Source: Methanobacterium sp. UBA176
Lineage (GTDB): Archaea; Methanobacteriota; Methanobacteria; Methanobacteriales; Methanobacteriaceae
Length of the DNA: 64,000 nucleotides
Reading direction: 5' to 3'
NCBI GenBank assembly: GCA_002505765.1
Contig: DAVZ01000032.1
Span: forward strand, 1 to 64,000
Each line of letters starts with the position of its first letter. Position 1 is the stretch's first letter. A program made the translations under genes and the position numbers. Below are positions 9,204-17,148 of this stretch, piece by piece. Below the pieces are notes generated by a model. The model was given only the letters and a program-made list of their open reading frames with translations, had not been told where the DNA came from and made no database searches.

Positions 9204-9566
9204 ATGAAAGTAGCTATTGGAGCAGCAAATTATGGTTTGGATTCTTCAGTAAGTGAGATATTTGGAAGGAGTTCTGCTTTTATATTTGTAGATCTGGAAG
9301 ATGGAGAAATTAAAGAAATATCCATAATTGAAAATCCTGTTAAAAATGAATCAGGAGCAGGAAATAATTCTGCACAGATAATGGTTGATAATAAAGTCGA
9401 AATTTTAATTTCAGGTAAATTGGGACCAACTGCGTTTCATATCTTAAAAAGAGCTGGAATCAAAGTTTATAAAGGTGTCAATGGAAATGTGGAAAGAAAT
9501 CTAAAACGCTTCAATCAGGGTAAATTAGAGGAAATAACTACATTGTCTGGTGGATTTCCGGTATAG
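9204..9566 (+). CDS. NifX/NafY-type cofactor-binding protein
   Basis: A 120-residue single-domain member of the dinitrogenase iron-molybdenum cofactor family (NifX, NafY, C-terminal NifB). M. thermautotrophicus MTH1175, a structural reference for this fold, is a close relative in kind. Visible family blocks are MKVAIGAANYGLDSSVSEIFGRSSAFIFVD and the helix/strand ending KAGIKVYKGV-type motif. Such proteins bind or carry metal-sulfur clusters made by NifB. I chose the second ATG (9204) because GATGAT at 9194-9199 is well spaced; an ATG at 9195 is the alternative. It lies 49 bp before the DUF134 regulator and shares its operator type. Confidence 0.8.
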   Translation: MKVAIGAANYGLDSSVSEIFGRSSAFIFVDLEDGEIKEISIIENPVKNESGAGNNSAQIMVDNKVEILISGKLGPTAFHILKRAGIKVYKGVNGNVERNLKRFNQGKLEEITTLSGGFPV

Positions 9567-9599
9567 TATTTTAGATGAAAACATTTATATTTTAGTTTT

Positions 9600-9611
9600 G
9601 AATATATATTC
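9600..9611. promoter_or_regulatory. Palindromic operator candidate 2 (GAATATATATTC)
   Basis: The same perfect 12-bp palindrome as at 9036 and 12653. It lies between a TATA-like box (TTTATATTTT, 9584-9593) and the ATG at 9616, only 4 bases away. If transcription starts 25 bases after the TATA box, the regulator mRNA is nearly leaderless and the palindrome covers the start site, as expected for autorepression. Confidence 0.6.
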
Positions 9612-9615
9612 GTTT

Positions 9616-10206
9616 ATGGTCAGGCCAAGAATATTTAGAAAAATATCAGGAAAACCAGAAATAACTTGTTTTAAACCTGAAACAGAGAATCCAGATTCTA
9701 TTGAACCTATTGAGATTACGATAGATGAATTTGAAGCAATAAGGTTAAGAGATTATCACGATGTCCAGCAAAAAAAATCAGCAGAAATAATGGGAATTTC
9801 ACAACCCACATTTCACAGAATACTATTTTCTGCCAGAAAAAAGATATCTAAGGCGTTAATTGAGGGAAATATGATAATAATTATTGGGGGAGAGCATATA
9901 AGCGATAAGAAAGAATATAGATGCAACATTTGTGGTTTTGAATGGAGCAATCCTAAAAAAGAATACGATAAATGTCTTGAATGCAACTCAGATAACATAG
10001 AAACCGTTGGAGACGAAGAGACTTTAAAAGAATCTGATGATGAATTGCTCCAAAGAAGATCCTTTGGTGGTACTGGAATGGGCATTGGCCCTCCAAGAGT
10101 CTGTAAATGTCCAAACTGTGGTTATGAATCCCCAAAAACACGTGCAGTTCCATGTAAGAATACAATATGTCCTAAATGTGAAACACCGCTTTGTGGAGCA
10201 AATTAA
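9616..10206 (+). CDS. DUF134 (UPF0251) DNA-binding regulator with zinc ribbons
   Basis: A 196-residue protein. The first ~95 residues are a DUF134 domain: MVRPRIFRKI, ITIDEFEAIRLRDY and a helix-turn-helix AEIMGISQPTFHRIL. After it comes a rubredoxin-like ribbon (CNICGFEW then CLECNS) and a C-terminal Cys-rich module with CKCPNCGYESPKT, CKNTICPKC and LCGAN. The start is at 9616; the longer open frame upstream runs through the promoter. Likely a metal- or redox-responsive regulator (inference). It abuts atwA (18-bp gap) and has a broken paralogue at 12670. Confidence 0.8.
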   Translation: MVRPRIFRKISGKPEITCFKPETENPDSIEPIEITIDEFEAIRLRDYHDVQQKKSAEIMGISQPTFHRILFSARKKISKALIEGNMIIIIGGEHISDKKEYRCNICGFEWSNPKKEYDKCLECNSDNIETVGDEETLKESDDELLQRRSFGGTGMGIGPPRVCKCPNCGYESPKTRAVPCKNTICPKCETPLCGAN

Positions 10207-10224
10207 TGATAACTGGTGATCATT

Positions 10225-11820
10225 ATGTCTTTCGTGGAAATAAAAAATGTTACAAAAAGCTTCAATGATGTTGATGTCTTAAAAAATGTTAGCATGACCA
10301 TAAATGAAGGATCAGTTTTGGGAATTCTTGGAAAAAGTGGTTCAGGTAAATCGGTCTTAATTAACATGCTTCGTGGAATGAAGGATTATGAACCCGATGA
10401 AGGTCAGATAATTTATAATATTGCCATATGTCCCCGATGTTTGAGAGTAGAGCCTCAATCAATGACCGATGAAATATGCACATGCGGTGGCTGTTTTGAG
10501 GCAAGAAAAGAGGATTTCTGGAACTGTGACAGAGCTGTCTTTGCAGCCATAAGACGTAGAATATCTATAATGTTGCAGAGGACTTTTGCCCTGTATGAAG
10601 ATGACACCGTAATAGATAATGTTTTAAAAGCTATTAAAGGTCATGATGAAGAAGAAGGTATGTATATGGCTATAGATCTTCTTGAAATGGCTCAAATGAC
10701 CCACAGAATAACTCATATAGCTAGGGATTTGAGTGGTGGAGAAAAGCAGAGAGTGGTTCTTGCAAGGCAGATGGGTAAAGAACCAATGGTATTCCTTGCA
10801 GATGAACCTACAGGTACTTTGGATCCTCAAACAGCCGAATTATTGCATCAAGCTCTGCTTGAAGGTGTTAAAAATCAGGGCACTACAATGGTTATAACTT
10901 CGCACTGGCCTGAAGTTATGAGAAAGCTTTCTGATTATGTGATATGGCTTGAGAAGGAGGAAATAATCCATGAAGGAGATCCTGAGACTGTTGTCCAAAA
11001 ATTCATGGATAATGTTCCTTTACCCCAAAAAAGAGAAGCCACAGTAACCGATGACCCGATTATTAAAATGGAAAATGTTAAAAAGCATTATTATTCCATA
11101 GAGAGGGGTGTGGTGAAAGCCGTAGATGGGGTTAGCTTTACAGTAAATGAAGGTGAAATCTTTGGAATAGTTGGTTTAAGCGGCGCGGGTAAAACTACGC
11201 TTTCAAGGGTTCTATATGGGCTAACAGAACCAAGTAATGGGATAATTGATATGAAACTTGGAGATGACTGGATTGATATGACTAAATCAGGTCCATTATT
11301 TAGGGGACGAATAAAACCCTATTTGGGCATCCTTCACCAGGAATACAGCCTCTATCCGCATAGGAACGTTCTTGGGAATCTTACTGAAGCTATCAGTTTG
11401 GAATTACCTGCAGAATTTGCAAAAATGAAAGCAATTTACGTTCTTAGAGCAGTTGGTTTTGATGAAAAATATGCCGAAAGCCTCTTGAATAAATATTCTG
11501 ATGAATTAAGTGGTGGAGAGCGTCACAGAGTTGCTTTAGCCCAGGTTCTAATTAAAGAACCTAATATAGTAATTCTTGATGAGCCTACAGGAACAATGGA
11601 CCCTATAACAAGAGTTCAGGTCACAGATTCCATAAGAAAAGCACGTGAAGAACTTAATCAGACTTTCCTTATAATATCCCACGATATGGATTTTGTACTT
11701 GATGTATGTGACAGAGCAGCCCTAATGCGAGGCGGTAAAATCCTTAAAACGGAACTCCCCCGCACTATTGTGGAAGATCTAACGCCAAAAGAGAAAGATA
11801 AAATGCTGACAAAAGAATAA
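10225..11820 (+). CDS. atwA: MCR activation ATPase, component A2
   Basis: A 531-residue ABC protein with two nucleotide-binding domains and no membrane segments. First site: Walker A GKSGSGKS (36-43), signature LSGGEKQR (169-176), LADEPTGTLD. Second: GLSGAGKT (317-324) and LSGGERHR (428-435). A Cys-rich insertion in the first domain (Cys69, 72, 85, 87, 90, 101) is characteristic of AtwA. With McrC, Mmp3, Mmp7 and Mmp17 it drives the ATP-dependent reductive activation of methyl-coenzyme M reductase. The ATG at 10225 follows GGTGAT by 5 bases. It is probably co-transcribed with the DUF134 gene and perhaps the NifX-like gene. Confidence 0.9.
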   Translation: MSFVEIKNVTKSFNDVDVLKNVSMTINEGSVLGILGKSGSGKSVLINMLRGMKDYEPDEGQIIYNIAICPRCLRVEPQSMTDEICTCGGCFEARKEDFWNCDRAVFAAIRRRISIMLQRTFALYEDDTVIDNVLKAIKGHDEEEGMYMAIDLLEMAQMTHRITHIARDLSGGEKQRVVLARQMGKEPMVFLADEPTGTLDPQTAELLHQALLEGVKNQGTTMVITSHWPEVMRKLSDYVIWLEKEEIIHEGDPETVVQKFMDNVPLPQKREATVTDDPIIKMENVKKHYYSIERGVVKAVDGVSFTVNEGEIFGIVGLSGAGKTTLSRVLYGLTEPSNGIIDMKLGDDWIDMTKSGPLFRGRIKPYLGILHQEYSLYPHRNVLGNLTEAISLELPAEFAKMKAIYVLRAVGFDEKYAESLLNKYSDELSGGERHRVALAQVLIKEPNIVILDEPTGTMDPITRVQVTDSIRKAREELNQTFLIISHDMDFVLDVCDRAALMRGGKILKTELPRTIVEDLTPKEKDKMLTKE

Positions 11821-11898
11821 AAAATCTTTTTAATCGGTTTAGATAATTTTGGACACTAGATTCAGTAAAACAATTCCAGCAATTTAGAAGTGATATAA

Positions 11899-11979
11899 AT
11901 GTATAAAATAGTTTTAGCAGTGATAGCTGTCGGTCTTGTTGCCTATGTAATATTAAATAATCCAATAAAGAAATATTAA
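11899..11979 (+). CDS. 26-residue membrane peptide
   Basis: A short reading frame of 26 codons, mostly one hydrophobic helix (IVLAVIAVGLVAYVIL) with a basic tail (NPIKKY). A weak site (GAAGTGAT) stands before the ATG. It lies 78 bp after atwA on the same strand. Translation is unproven; single-helix peptides of this kind are often membrane-complex accessories. Confidence 0.4.
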   Translation: MYKIVLAVIAVGLVAYVILNNPIKKY

Positions 11980-12053
11980 ATGAATTAATTGAATTTTTCA
12001 TTTTTTAAGATATTCTTGTAAATATTTAATATTATTTTCAACATATAATTTAG

Positions 12054-12065
12054 GTTATGAATATA
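12054..12065. promoter_or_regulatory. Half operator (GTTATGAATATA)
   Basis: Twelve bases identical to the left half of the 22-bp palindrome at 12648-12669, followed by an unrelated right half. It sits 15-26 bases upstream of the frameshifted DUF2124 copy, after a TATA-like CATATAATT at 12042-12050. It suggests the same regulator once controlled this unit. Confidence 0.45.
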
Positions 12066-12079
12066 CGGGTGGAATAAAG

Positions 12080-12552
12080 ATGGAAAAGAGAAATGGCATA
12101 GTTGGATTTACAGGAGTTTTAGAGAAAGCATAGAAGATCTAAAAAATAATTCTAAAGTTGTTTTTACAGGTTCAATAGCTGTATGCACCCCTTTATAGAA
12201 TTGCCATCGTATGCAGTTAGGGATAAAAATTTTGATCTTATTTATGTGCCAAGAGCAGATATAACTAATGCTAAACAAATAAAAATGCAGCCAGGTATTG
12301 GGTTTAGTGCAGTGGATGAAAAAGGAGACCCGCAAAACCCTGAGGTAGTAGTGGTTCTTGGTGGTTTGGCAATACCAAAATTTGGATGTGCACCTGAAGA
12401 AGTATTAAGCATGATCGGTGAGATATCAGGGAAACAGAAACCCAGGATCATCGGTGTTTGTTTCATGAACATATTTGAACGTGCTGGATGGGATAAAAAA
12501 AATACCATTCGATACCATAATTGATACAACGCTTGAAACCATTGTTAAATAA
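12080..12552 (+). pseudogene. Frameshifted DUF2124 paralogue
   Basis: A second DUF2124 gene, clearly similar to the intact copy at 8487 over its whole length, but broken three times. One base is missing after GIVGFTG (12109-12115, GGAGTTTT), one C is missing in CACCCCTTT (near 12189), and one A is extra in the run after GCTGGATGGGAT (near 12490). Each change is at a homopolymer and protein similarity continues in the new frame. That argues for recent mutation or sequencing error rather than long decay. It would end at 12550-12552 with the same TTLETxVK tail as the intact copy. Confidence 0.75.
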
Positions 12553-12647
12553 CTTTGCAAGTATATGCAAACATATTTATGAATTATTTCTTTTTTTGAT
12601 AATTTTTCATTGTTTTTTCATTCAAGTGCAAAAATGTTTATATAATA

Positions 12648-12669
12648 GTTATGAATATATATTCATAAC
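12648..12669. promoter_or_regulatory. 22-bp perfect palindrome next to regulator start
   Basis: The core GAATATATATTC (12653-12664) is flanked by GTTAT and ATAAC, giving a perfect 22-bp inverted repeat that ends one base before the ATG at 12670. A TATA-like box (GTTTATATAAT, 12636-12646) is immediately upstream. This is the best-formed copy of the operator candidate and its place implies autoregulation of a nearly leaderless transcript. Confidence 0.7.
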
Positions 12670-13269
12670 ATGGTGAGACCAAGAAGATTTAGAAGAATAT
12701 TTCAAGAGCCTCAAATCAGATGTTTTAAACCAGATTTGGCTGGTGATATTGACCAAATTAAGCCAGTAGAGATTACAATAGATGAATTCGAAGCAATAAG
12801 GTTAAAAGACTACCAGAACATTAACAGAAAAAAGCAAAGCTGAAATAATGGATGTCTCACAGCCAACATCCACAGAATTTTGAGTTTAGCCCGTGGAAAA
12901 GTTACAAAGGCTCTTATTGAAGGTAAAATTATCAAAATTAAAGGAGGCGATTTTGTGGCAGATAAAGAAAGGTATAAATGCAAAAGCTGTGGTTTTGAAT
13001 GGTACAGTCCTGAAAAAGAGTATGATGAATGCCCTGACTGTAAATCAGAGTATATTTACAAAATAGGAGAGGGTGAAGAGACTCAAAGACCAGCAGGACA
13101 ACAGGGAATAGGAAGAAGAAGAGGATACGGGGGAGGCGGAATTGGAGCAGGCCCTCCAAGAGTATGTAAATGTCCAAATTGTGGTTATGAATCCCCTAAA
13201 ACTCCAGGAGTCCCCTGCAGAAACACCAAATGTCATGAATGCGGTACTCAGCTATGTGGGGCGGATTAA
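12670..13269 (+). pseudogene. Frameshifted DUF134 regulator paralogue
   Basis: The frame from the ATG at 12670 begins MVRPRRFRRIF and keeps ITIDEFEAIRLKDY, then breaks. One extra A in the A-run near 12828-12833 and one missing T near 12870 (CCAACATCC for CCAACATTCC) interrupt the helix-turn-helix. The remainder (12880 onward) is intact: CKSCGFEW, CPDCKS, CKCPNCGYESPKT, CRNTKCHEC, LCGAD. It differs from the first copy by a Gly/Arg-rich linker. Either an inactive duplicate or sequencing errors. Confidence 0.75.
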
Positions 13270-13281
13270 AGAAATTAAAGG

Positions 13282-13991
13282 ATGAAGGTGATGAAAATAA
13301 CTCTTATATGCATACCCACTCTTAATGAAGGTGGTTTACTTTCAGATATTTCAATGCATTTTGGAAAAACTCCCTACTTTACTTTTATTAAACTTGAAGA
13401 TGGCGGAATTAAAAGTATTGATGTAATTGAAAGTTTTGGTAAACATAATGGTGGCTCTAAGACGCCAGCAGAGATAATACTAAGTTCAGGAGCAAATGTG
13501 TTGATTTGCGGAAATTTAGGATCCAAAGCTGTTTCTATGCTGCGTGATAGGGAAATAGAAGTATTTTCAGGTGCATCTGGAAAGGTTAAAAATATGGATA
13601 TTGATATAGTTGTTACAAAACTTGATGCACATGATGATTCTATTTTTAAAGGAATAAGCTGCCCTGTAAAAGGTCTGCATTTGGGAGATATCATAAAAGG
13701 AATTAAAAAATTTAGAAATTCGTTTAAAGGAAGATTTGAACTTCAAACTATGTTCACTGGAAAAATAAAGATTATACAGATGAATTAGCAAGGATTGCAG
13801 TGGAGATTCAGCCAGATAGACTTTATATAAATACACTTTTGAGGTGTTCGCCTGAAACTCCCTTATCAGAGGATCAGATGGATGAAATTGAAGGATATTT
13901 TGAGGGATTAGATACATTTTCAGTCTATAAATCTAAAAAATATGAATTATACAAAGAAGAAGTACTAAAAAGAAGATTGATACATAAATAA
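13282..13991 (+). pseudogene. NifX-like domain fused to radical-SAM C-terminal fragment, frameshifted
   Basis: Residues 1-~104 are a NifX/NafY-type domain (LICIPTLNEGGLLSDISMHF, PYFTFIKLEDGG, FSGASGKVKN). From ~105 the sequence switches to the second half of a radical-SAM domain (VVTKLDAHDDSIFK, VKGLHLGDIIKGIKKFR, LQTMF). The first half, which would hold the CxxxCxxC cluster motif, is absent. A missing A near 13763 then shifts the frame; the rest (IAVEIQPDRLYINTLLRCSPETPLSEDQMDEIEGYF) continues at 13800-13991. It looks like a deletion that joined two neighbouring genes. ATG at 13282 or 13291. Confidence 0.65.
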
Positions 13992-14014
13992 ATTGAACAT
14001 GATTCGGTGTTTGG

Positions 14015-15223
14015 ATGAATAACGAATCCAGAAATAACTTAAGAAGAGGCCAGGTTGCAGCTAAATATTCCAGCATAGTTCAACTGGGTTTAGCCATTTC
14101 TAAGGGATTAGTGGGATTTTTTACAGGGAGCATAGCTTTAATAGCTGATGCTTTTCACTCATTTTCCGATATATTCATCTCTTTAGCTGTTTATATAGGA
14201 TTAAAACTGTCACAGAGGAAACCTACTGAAAAATTTCCCTATGGCTATTACAAGGTTGAAACATTTATATCTTTAATAATATCAGCCATAATTATCTTCA
14301 GCGGTATTGAGATAATTCAAGAGTCTATAGATGGAATCATGAATCCAACAGCTGTTAGATTACCATTATTTGCATTGGCTATCGCTGCAATTTCTGCATT
14401 CGTTTCTCTGTTGATTTCAAGATATAAAGAAAGAATAGGAATTGAAATAGGGTCTCAGGCACTGATGAGTGATGGAAGGCAAAGTTTTATAGATGTATTC
14501 ACATCTATTATTGTTTTTATAGGTATATTTTCATCTTATTTGGGATATCCAATATTTCAAGGAGTTGCAGGATTTATAGTATCTCTATTTGTAATTTATA
14601 TAGGAATTAAATTAGGTAAGGATGCTGTTTTAGTTCTTTTAGATGTAAGTTTAGATGATAAGACAGTTAACGAAATTAAATCTACCGTATTAAGCGTTGA
14701 AGACGTTAAAAATATCCATAACTTAAAGGTTAGAAGATCAGGTCCTTTCGTGTTTGCAGAACTTCATCTTGAAACCAAAAGAGGATTGTCAGTAAAAAAG
14801 GCATCTGAAATTACAGAAAATGTAAAAAAAGCTGTAAAAGACAGGATTAAAAATTTAGACAGTTTAACAGTTCAAATAGAACCTTTTAAAAAGAAAAAAT
14901 TGCGAGTTGCAGTTCCGATAGAGGATAAAAATGGATTGCAATCTGAAATTTCTGAGCATTTTGCCAGAGCTCCTTATATTTTAATCGTAGATGTGGTTAA
15001 TGGCGAAATAACTGATATTGTAATTAAAGATAATCCCGGAACCAAACTAGAAAAAAAGAAAGGAATCAAAACCGCTGAATTCTTAGGAAAAGAGCAAGTA
15101 GATGTTTTAATAGGCAGCGAAGTTGGTGAAGGCCCAACATATGTTTTATCCGACAAATTAATAGATGTCATGGCCCCAAGGGGAAGAAATCTTGAAGAAA
15201 TAATATTGAATGTTTATAAGTGA
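14015..15223 (+). CDS. Cation-diffusion-facilitator transporter fused to NifX-like domain
   Basis: A 402-residue protein. Residues 15-~215 hold six membrane helices of a CDF (zinc/iron/manganese efflux) transporter, with metal-site residues in DAFHSFSD (His48, Asp52) and DGRQSFID in helix 5. Residues ~215-290 are the usual cytoplasmic CDF dimerisation domain. From ~294 (LRVAVPIEDKNG...SEHFARAPYILIVD) a NifX/NafY-type cofactor domain is added. The fusion ties metal export to a cluster-binding domain and fits the theme of this locus. GGTGTT precedes the ATG; the stop overlaps the next gene's ribosome site. Confidence 0.85.
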   Translation: MNNESRNNLRRGQVAAKYSSIVQLGLAISKGLVGFFTGSIALIADAFHSFSDIFISLAVYIGLKLSQRKPTEKFPYGYYKVETFISLIISAIIIFSGIEIIQESIDGIMNPTAVRLPLFALAIAAISAFVSLLISRYKERIGIEIGSQALMSDGRQSFIDVFTSIIVFIGIFSSYLGYPIFQGVAGFIVSLFVIYIGIKLGKDAVLVLLDVSLDDKTVNEIKSTVLSVEDVKNIHNLKVRRSGPFVFAELHLETKRGLSVKKASEITENVKKAVKDRIKNLDSLTVQIEPFKKKKLRVAVPIEDKNGLQSEISEHFARAPYILIVDVVNGEITDIVIKDNPGTKLEKKKGIKTAEFLGKEQVDVLIGSEVGEGPTYVLSDKLIDVMAPRGRNLEEIILNVYK

Positions 15224-15228
15224 TTAAA

Positions 15229-15885
15229 ATGAACCTCCAGATTTTATATGACAATAATGCCAGAAATGGGTTTAAAGCAGGATGGGGATTTTCCTGCTTT
15301 ATAAAAACTTCCAAAGAAAATATTCTTTTTGATACTGGATGGAATGGCAACATTCTACTCCATAATATGGAAATTGCTAAAATTAATCCAGAAAAAATAG
15401 ATAAAATAATCATTTCTCATTCCGATTGGGATCATATAGGTGGTTTAAATCATATATTGAAATATGGAAAAAAATCTGAAGTTTATGTACCTAAGTCCAT
15501 TTCAGATAATCTTAAAAATGAAATTAAGCGATATACAAATGTTATAGAAATTTCTAAAGCAGGAAAAATTTGTGAAAATGTCTGGACTACAGGGGAATTA
15601 GGTGAAAAAATAAAAGAGCAATCTCTGATAATAAAAACTGAAAAAGGGAATGTAATTCTTACAGGTTGCACACATCCTGGACTTGAAAGTATTACTGAAA
15701 AATCGAGGGGATTTGGGGAAATTTATACTGTTATAGGTGGATTTCATGATTCTGATATTGATATATTAGGTGAAATTCCTATGGTCGTGCCATGTCATTG
15801 TACTGAAAAAATTGAAGAAATTAAAAAAACAATGACTGAATCTTATAAAGAGTGTTTTACAGGATTTTCGATTTATTTCATATAA
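15229..15885 (+). CDS. Metallo-beta-lactamase fold hydrolase
   Basis: A 218-residue protein with the metallo-beta-lactamase fold. The metal-binding signature HSDWDHIGG is near residue 65, with TGCTHPGL and the closing CHCTEK region. The GFKAGWGFSCFI opening resembles the family annotated as dihydropterin ribofuranosyl-aminobenzene-phosphate synthase, an enzyme of methanopterin synthesis, but members often have other roles, so I leave it unassigned. Start at 15229 follows AAGTGAT, which overlaps the stop of the CDF-NifX gene, so the two are probably translated together. Confidence 0.75.
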   Translation: MNLQILYDNNARNGFKAGWGFSCFIKTSKENILFDTGWNGNILLHNMEIAKINPEKIDKIIISHSDWDHIGGLNHILKYGKKSEVYVPKSISDNLKNEIKRYTNVIEISKAGKICENVWTTGELGEKIKEQSLIIKTEKGNVILTGCTHPGLESITEKSRGFGEIYTVIGGFHDSDIDILGEIPMVVPCHCTEKIEEIKKTMTESYKECFTGFSIYFI

Positions 15886-15900
15886 AAATAGGATATAGAT

Positions 15901-17148
15901 TTATTTCCTAACTCCAAAAAAGTTAATTGCACCTATAAGGTCTTCAAATGCAATTAATTCACGTTTAAGGATATCATCACGGCTTAAAGTCCCGCTCATT
16001 TCTCCGTCAACACTTAATTTATCAGGGCCCCTGGCAACGATCCTATCTACACCATCTCCACTTAATATTTCTTCAGCCACTTTATCATGCACGAAGGCAC
16101 GACCGGGAATTATCACAGTATCCTTAAGCACGCTTAAATCGACGTTTTCAAGGTCTTTTTGAGTAATCAGACATCCTATATCCTGATCAACAGCAACAAC
16201 GTTTACAAGGTCAGATGATTCAATATTGTCAATTATTTTCTGGATGAAAGGAGCTGCTATGTTGCTGGTTAATATGGTGGCTTCTGAAGTAATTGGAGAT
16301 AATATATCCAGATATTCTTTATTTTTATCCTTTGAAATTGCAAAGGGAGAATCATTTTCAGGATCACAAATAGGAGTACCTGTAACTTTAAAACTGAACT
16401 CATTATTGATTTTTTTAACCAGGGCCTCGAATTCTTGGAGCGAATGAGGTTCAACATCCTTTAATATAGGTTCGTTACCTAATATTAAGCCTTGATTACG
16501 GAAATTTGCAAAACGCATCAGTATAAATGCCTTTGCACCCCATTCTTCCAGATTAGCACATGTTTTTAATAATTCTTCTCCATCATTTACTCCAGGAACT
16601 ATCACTGAAGCTGCATGAAGTTCAGAGCTTTCACAGAAAGTTTTAAGAGCTTTAATTGACTCTTCAGGGGTTTTGTCATTGACCCATTCACACCTGATTT
16701 CTGGATTTGTTGAAAAGACGGTAAATGTGACTTCGTCTACTCCTTTAGAAATAAGGTCTTCAGCCATTTTTGCATCATCTATACCTTTACCACTGGTGTA
16801 TCCGAGATGTATAGGCAGTCCAAATTCGTAAAAAGAGGAAACGACCTCAAAAAGGTGAGGATAACAGCTTACATCTCCTCCACCACTAATATTAATTTTA
16901 AGATCTGAATCACGGAAGTTTCCAAGCATTAAAGTGCTCTGCACTGAACTTACCACAAAGAATGGTGGAAGAAACTCGTTACCAATTTCTCTAACTCCTG
17001 TTGTGCAGCTATCGCAACCTATTTTTCCAAGAGAACAATTTTTGCATCCAAATGCTTCTATACCATTTACTTTTCTAAAATAACAATATTTACAGAAACC
17101 TCTGCAATCTTTACCAGGTATTCCACCAACATCTGCTACAATCTGCAT
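15901..17148 (-). CDS. Methanogenesis marker 10, MCR arginine C-methyltransferase
   Basis: Mmp10 is a cobalamin-dependent radical-SAM enzyme that installs the 5-C-methyl group on an arginine near the active site of McrA. The N-terminal CRGFCKYC gives the cluster motif (Cys15, 19, 22), and a second Cys set (Cys35, 38, 45, 48) follows at once. Other blocks (INISGGGDVSCYPHL, GRAFVHD) also match the family. 415 residues is the usual length. It stands divergent to mcrBDCGA across a 769-bp gap, a logical partner of its substrate. Confidence 0.9.
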   Translation of the reverse strand: MQIVADVGGIPGKDCRGFCKYCYFRKVNGIEAFGCKNCSLGKIGCDSCTTGVREIGNEFLPPFFVVSSVQSTLMLGNFRDSDLKINISGGGDVSCYPHLFEVVSSFYEFGLPIHLGYTSGKGIDDAKMAEDLISKGVDEVTFTVFSTNPEIRCEWVNDKTPEESIKALKTFCESSELHAASVIVPGVNDGEELLKTCANLEEWGAKAFILMRFANFRNQGLILGNEPILKDVEPHSLQEFEALVKKINNEFSFKVTGTPICDPENDSPFAISKDKNKEYLDILSPITSEATILTSNIAAPFIQKIIDNIESSDLVNVVAVDQDIGCLITQKDLENVDLSVLKDTVIIPGRAFVHDKVAEEILSGDGVDRIVARGPDKLSVDGEMSGTLSRDDILKRELIAFEDLIGAINFFGVRK

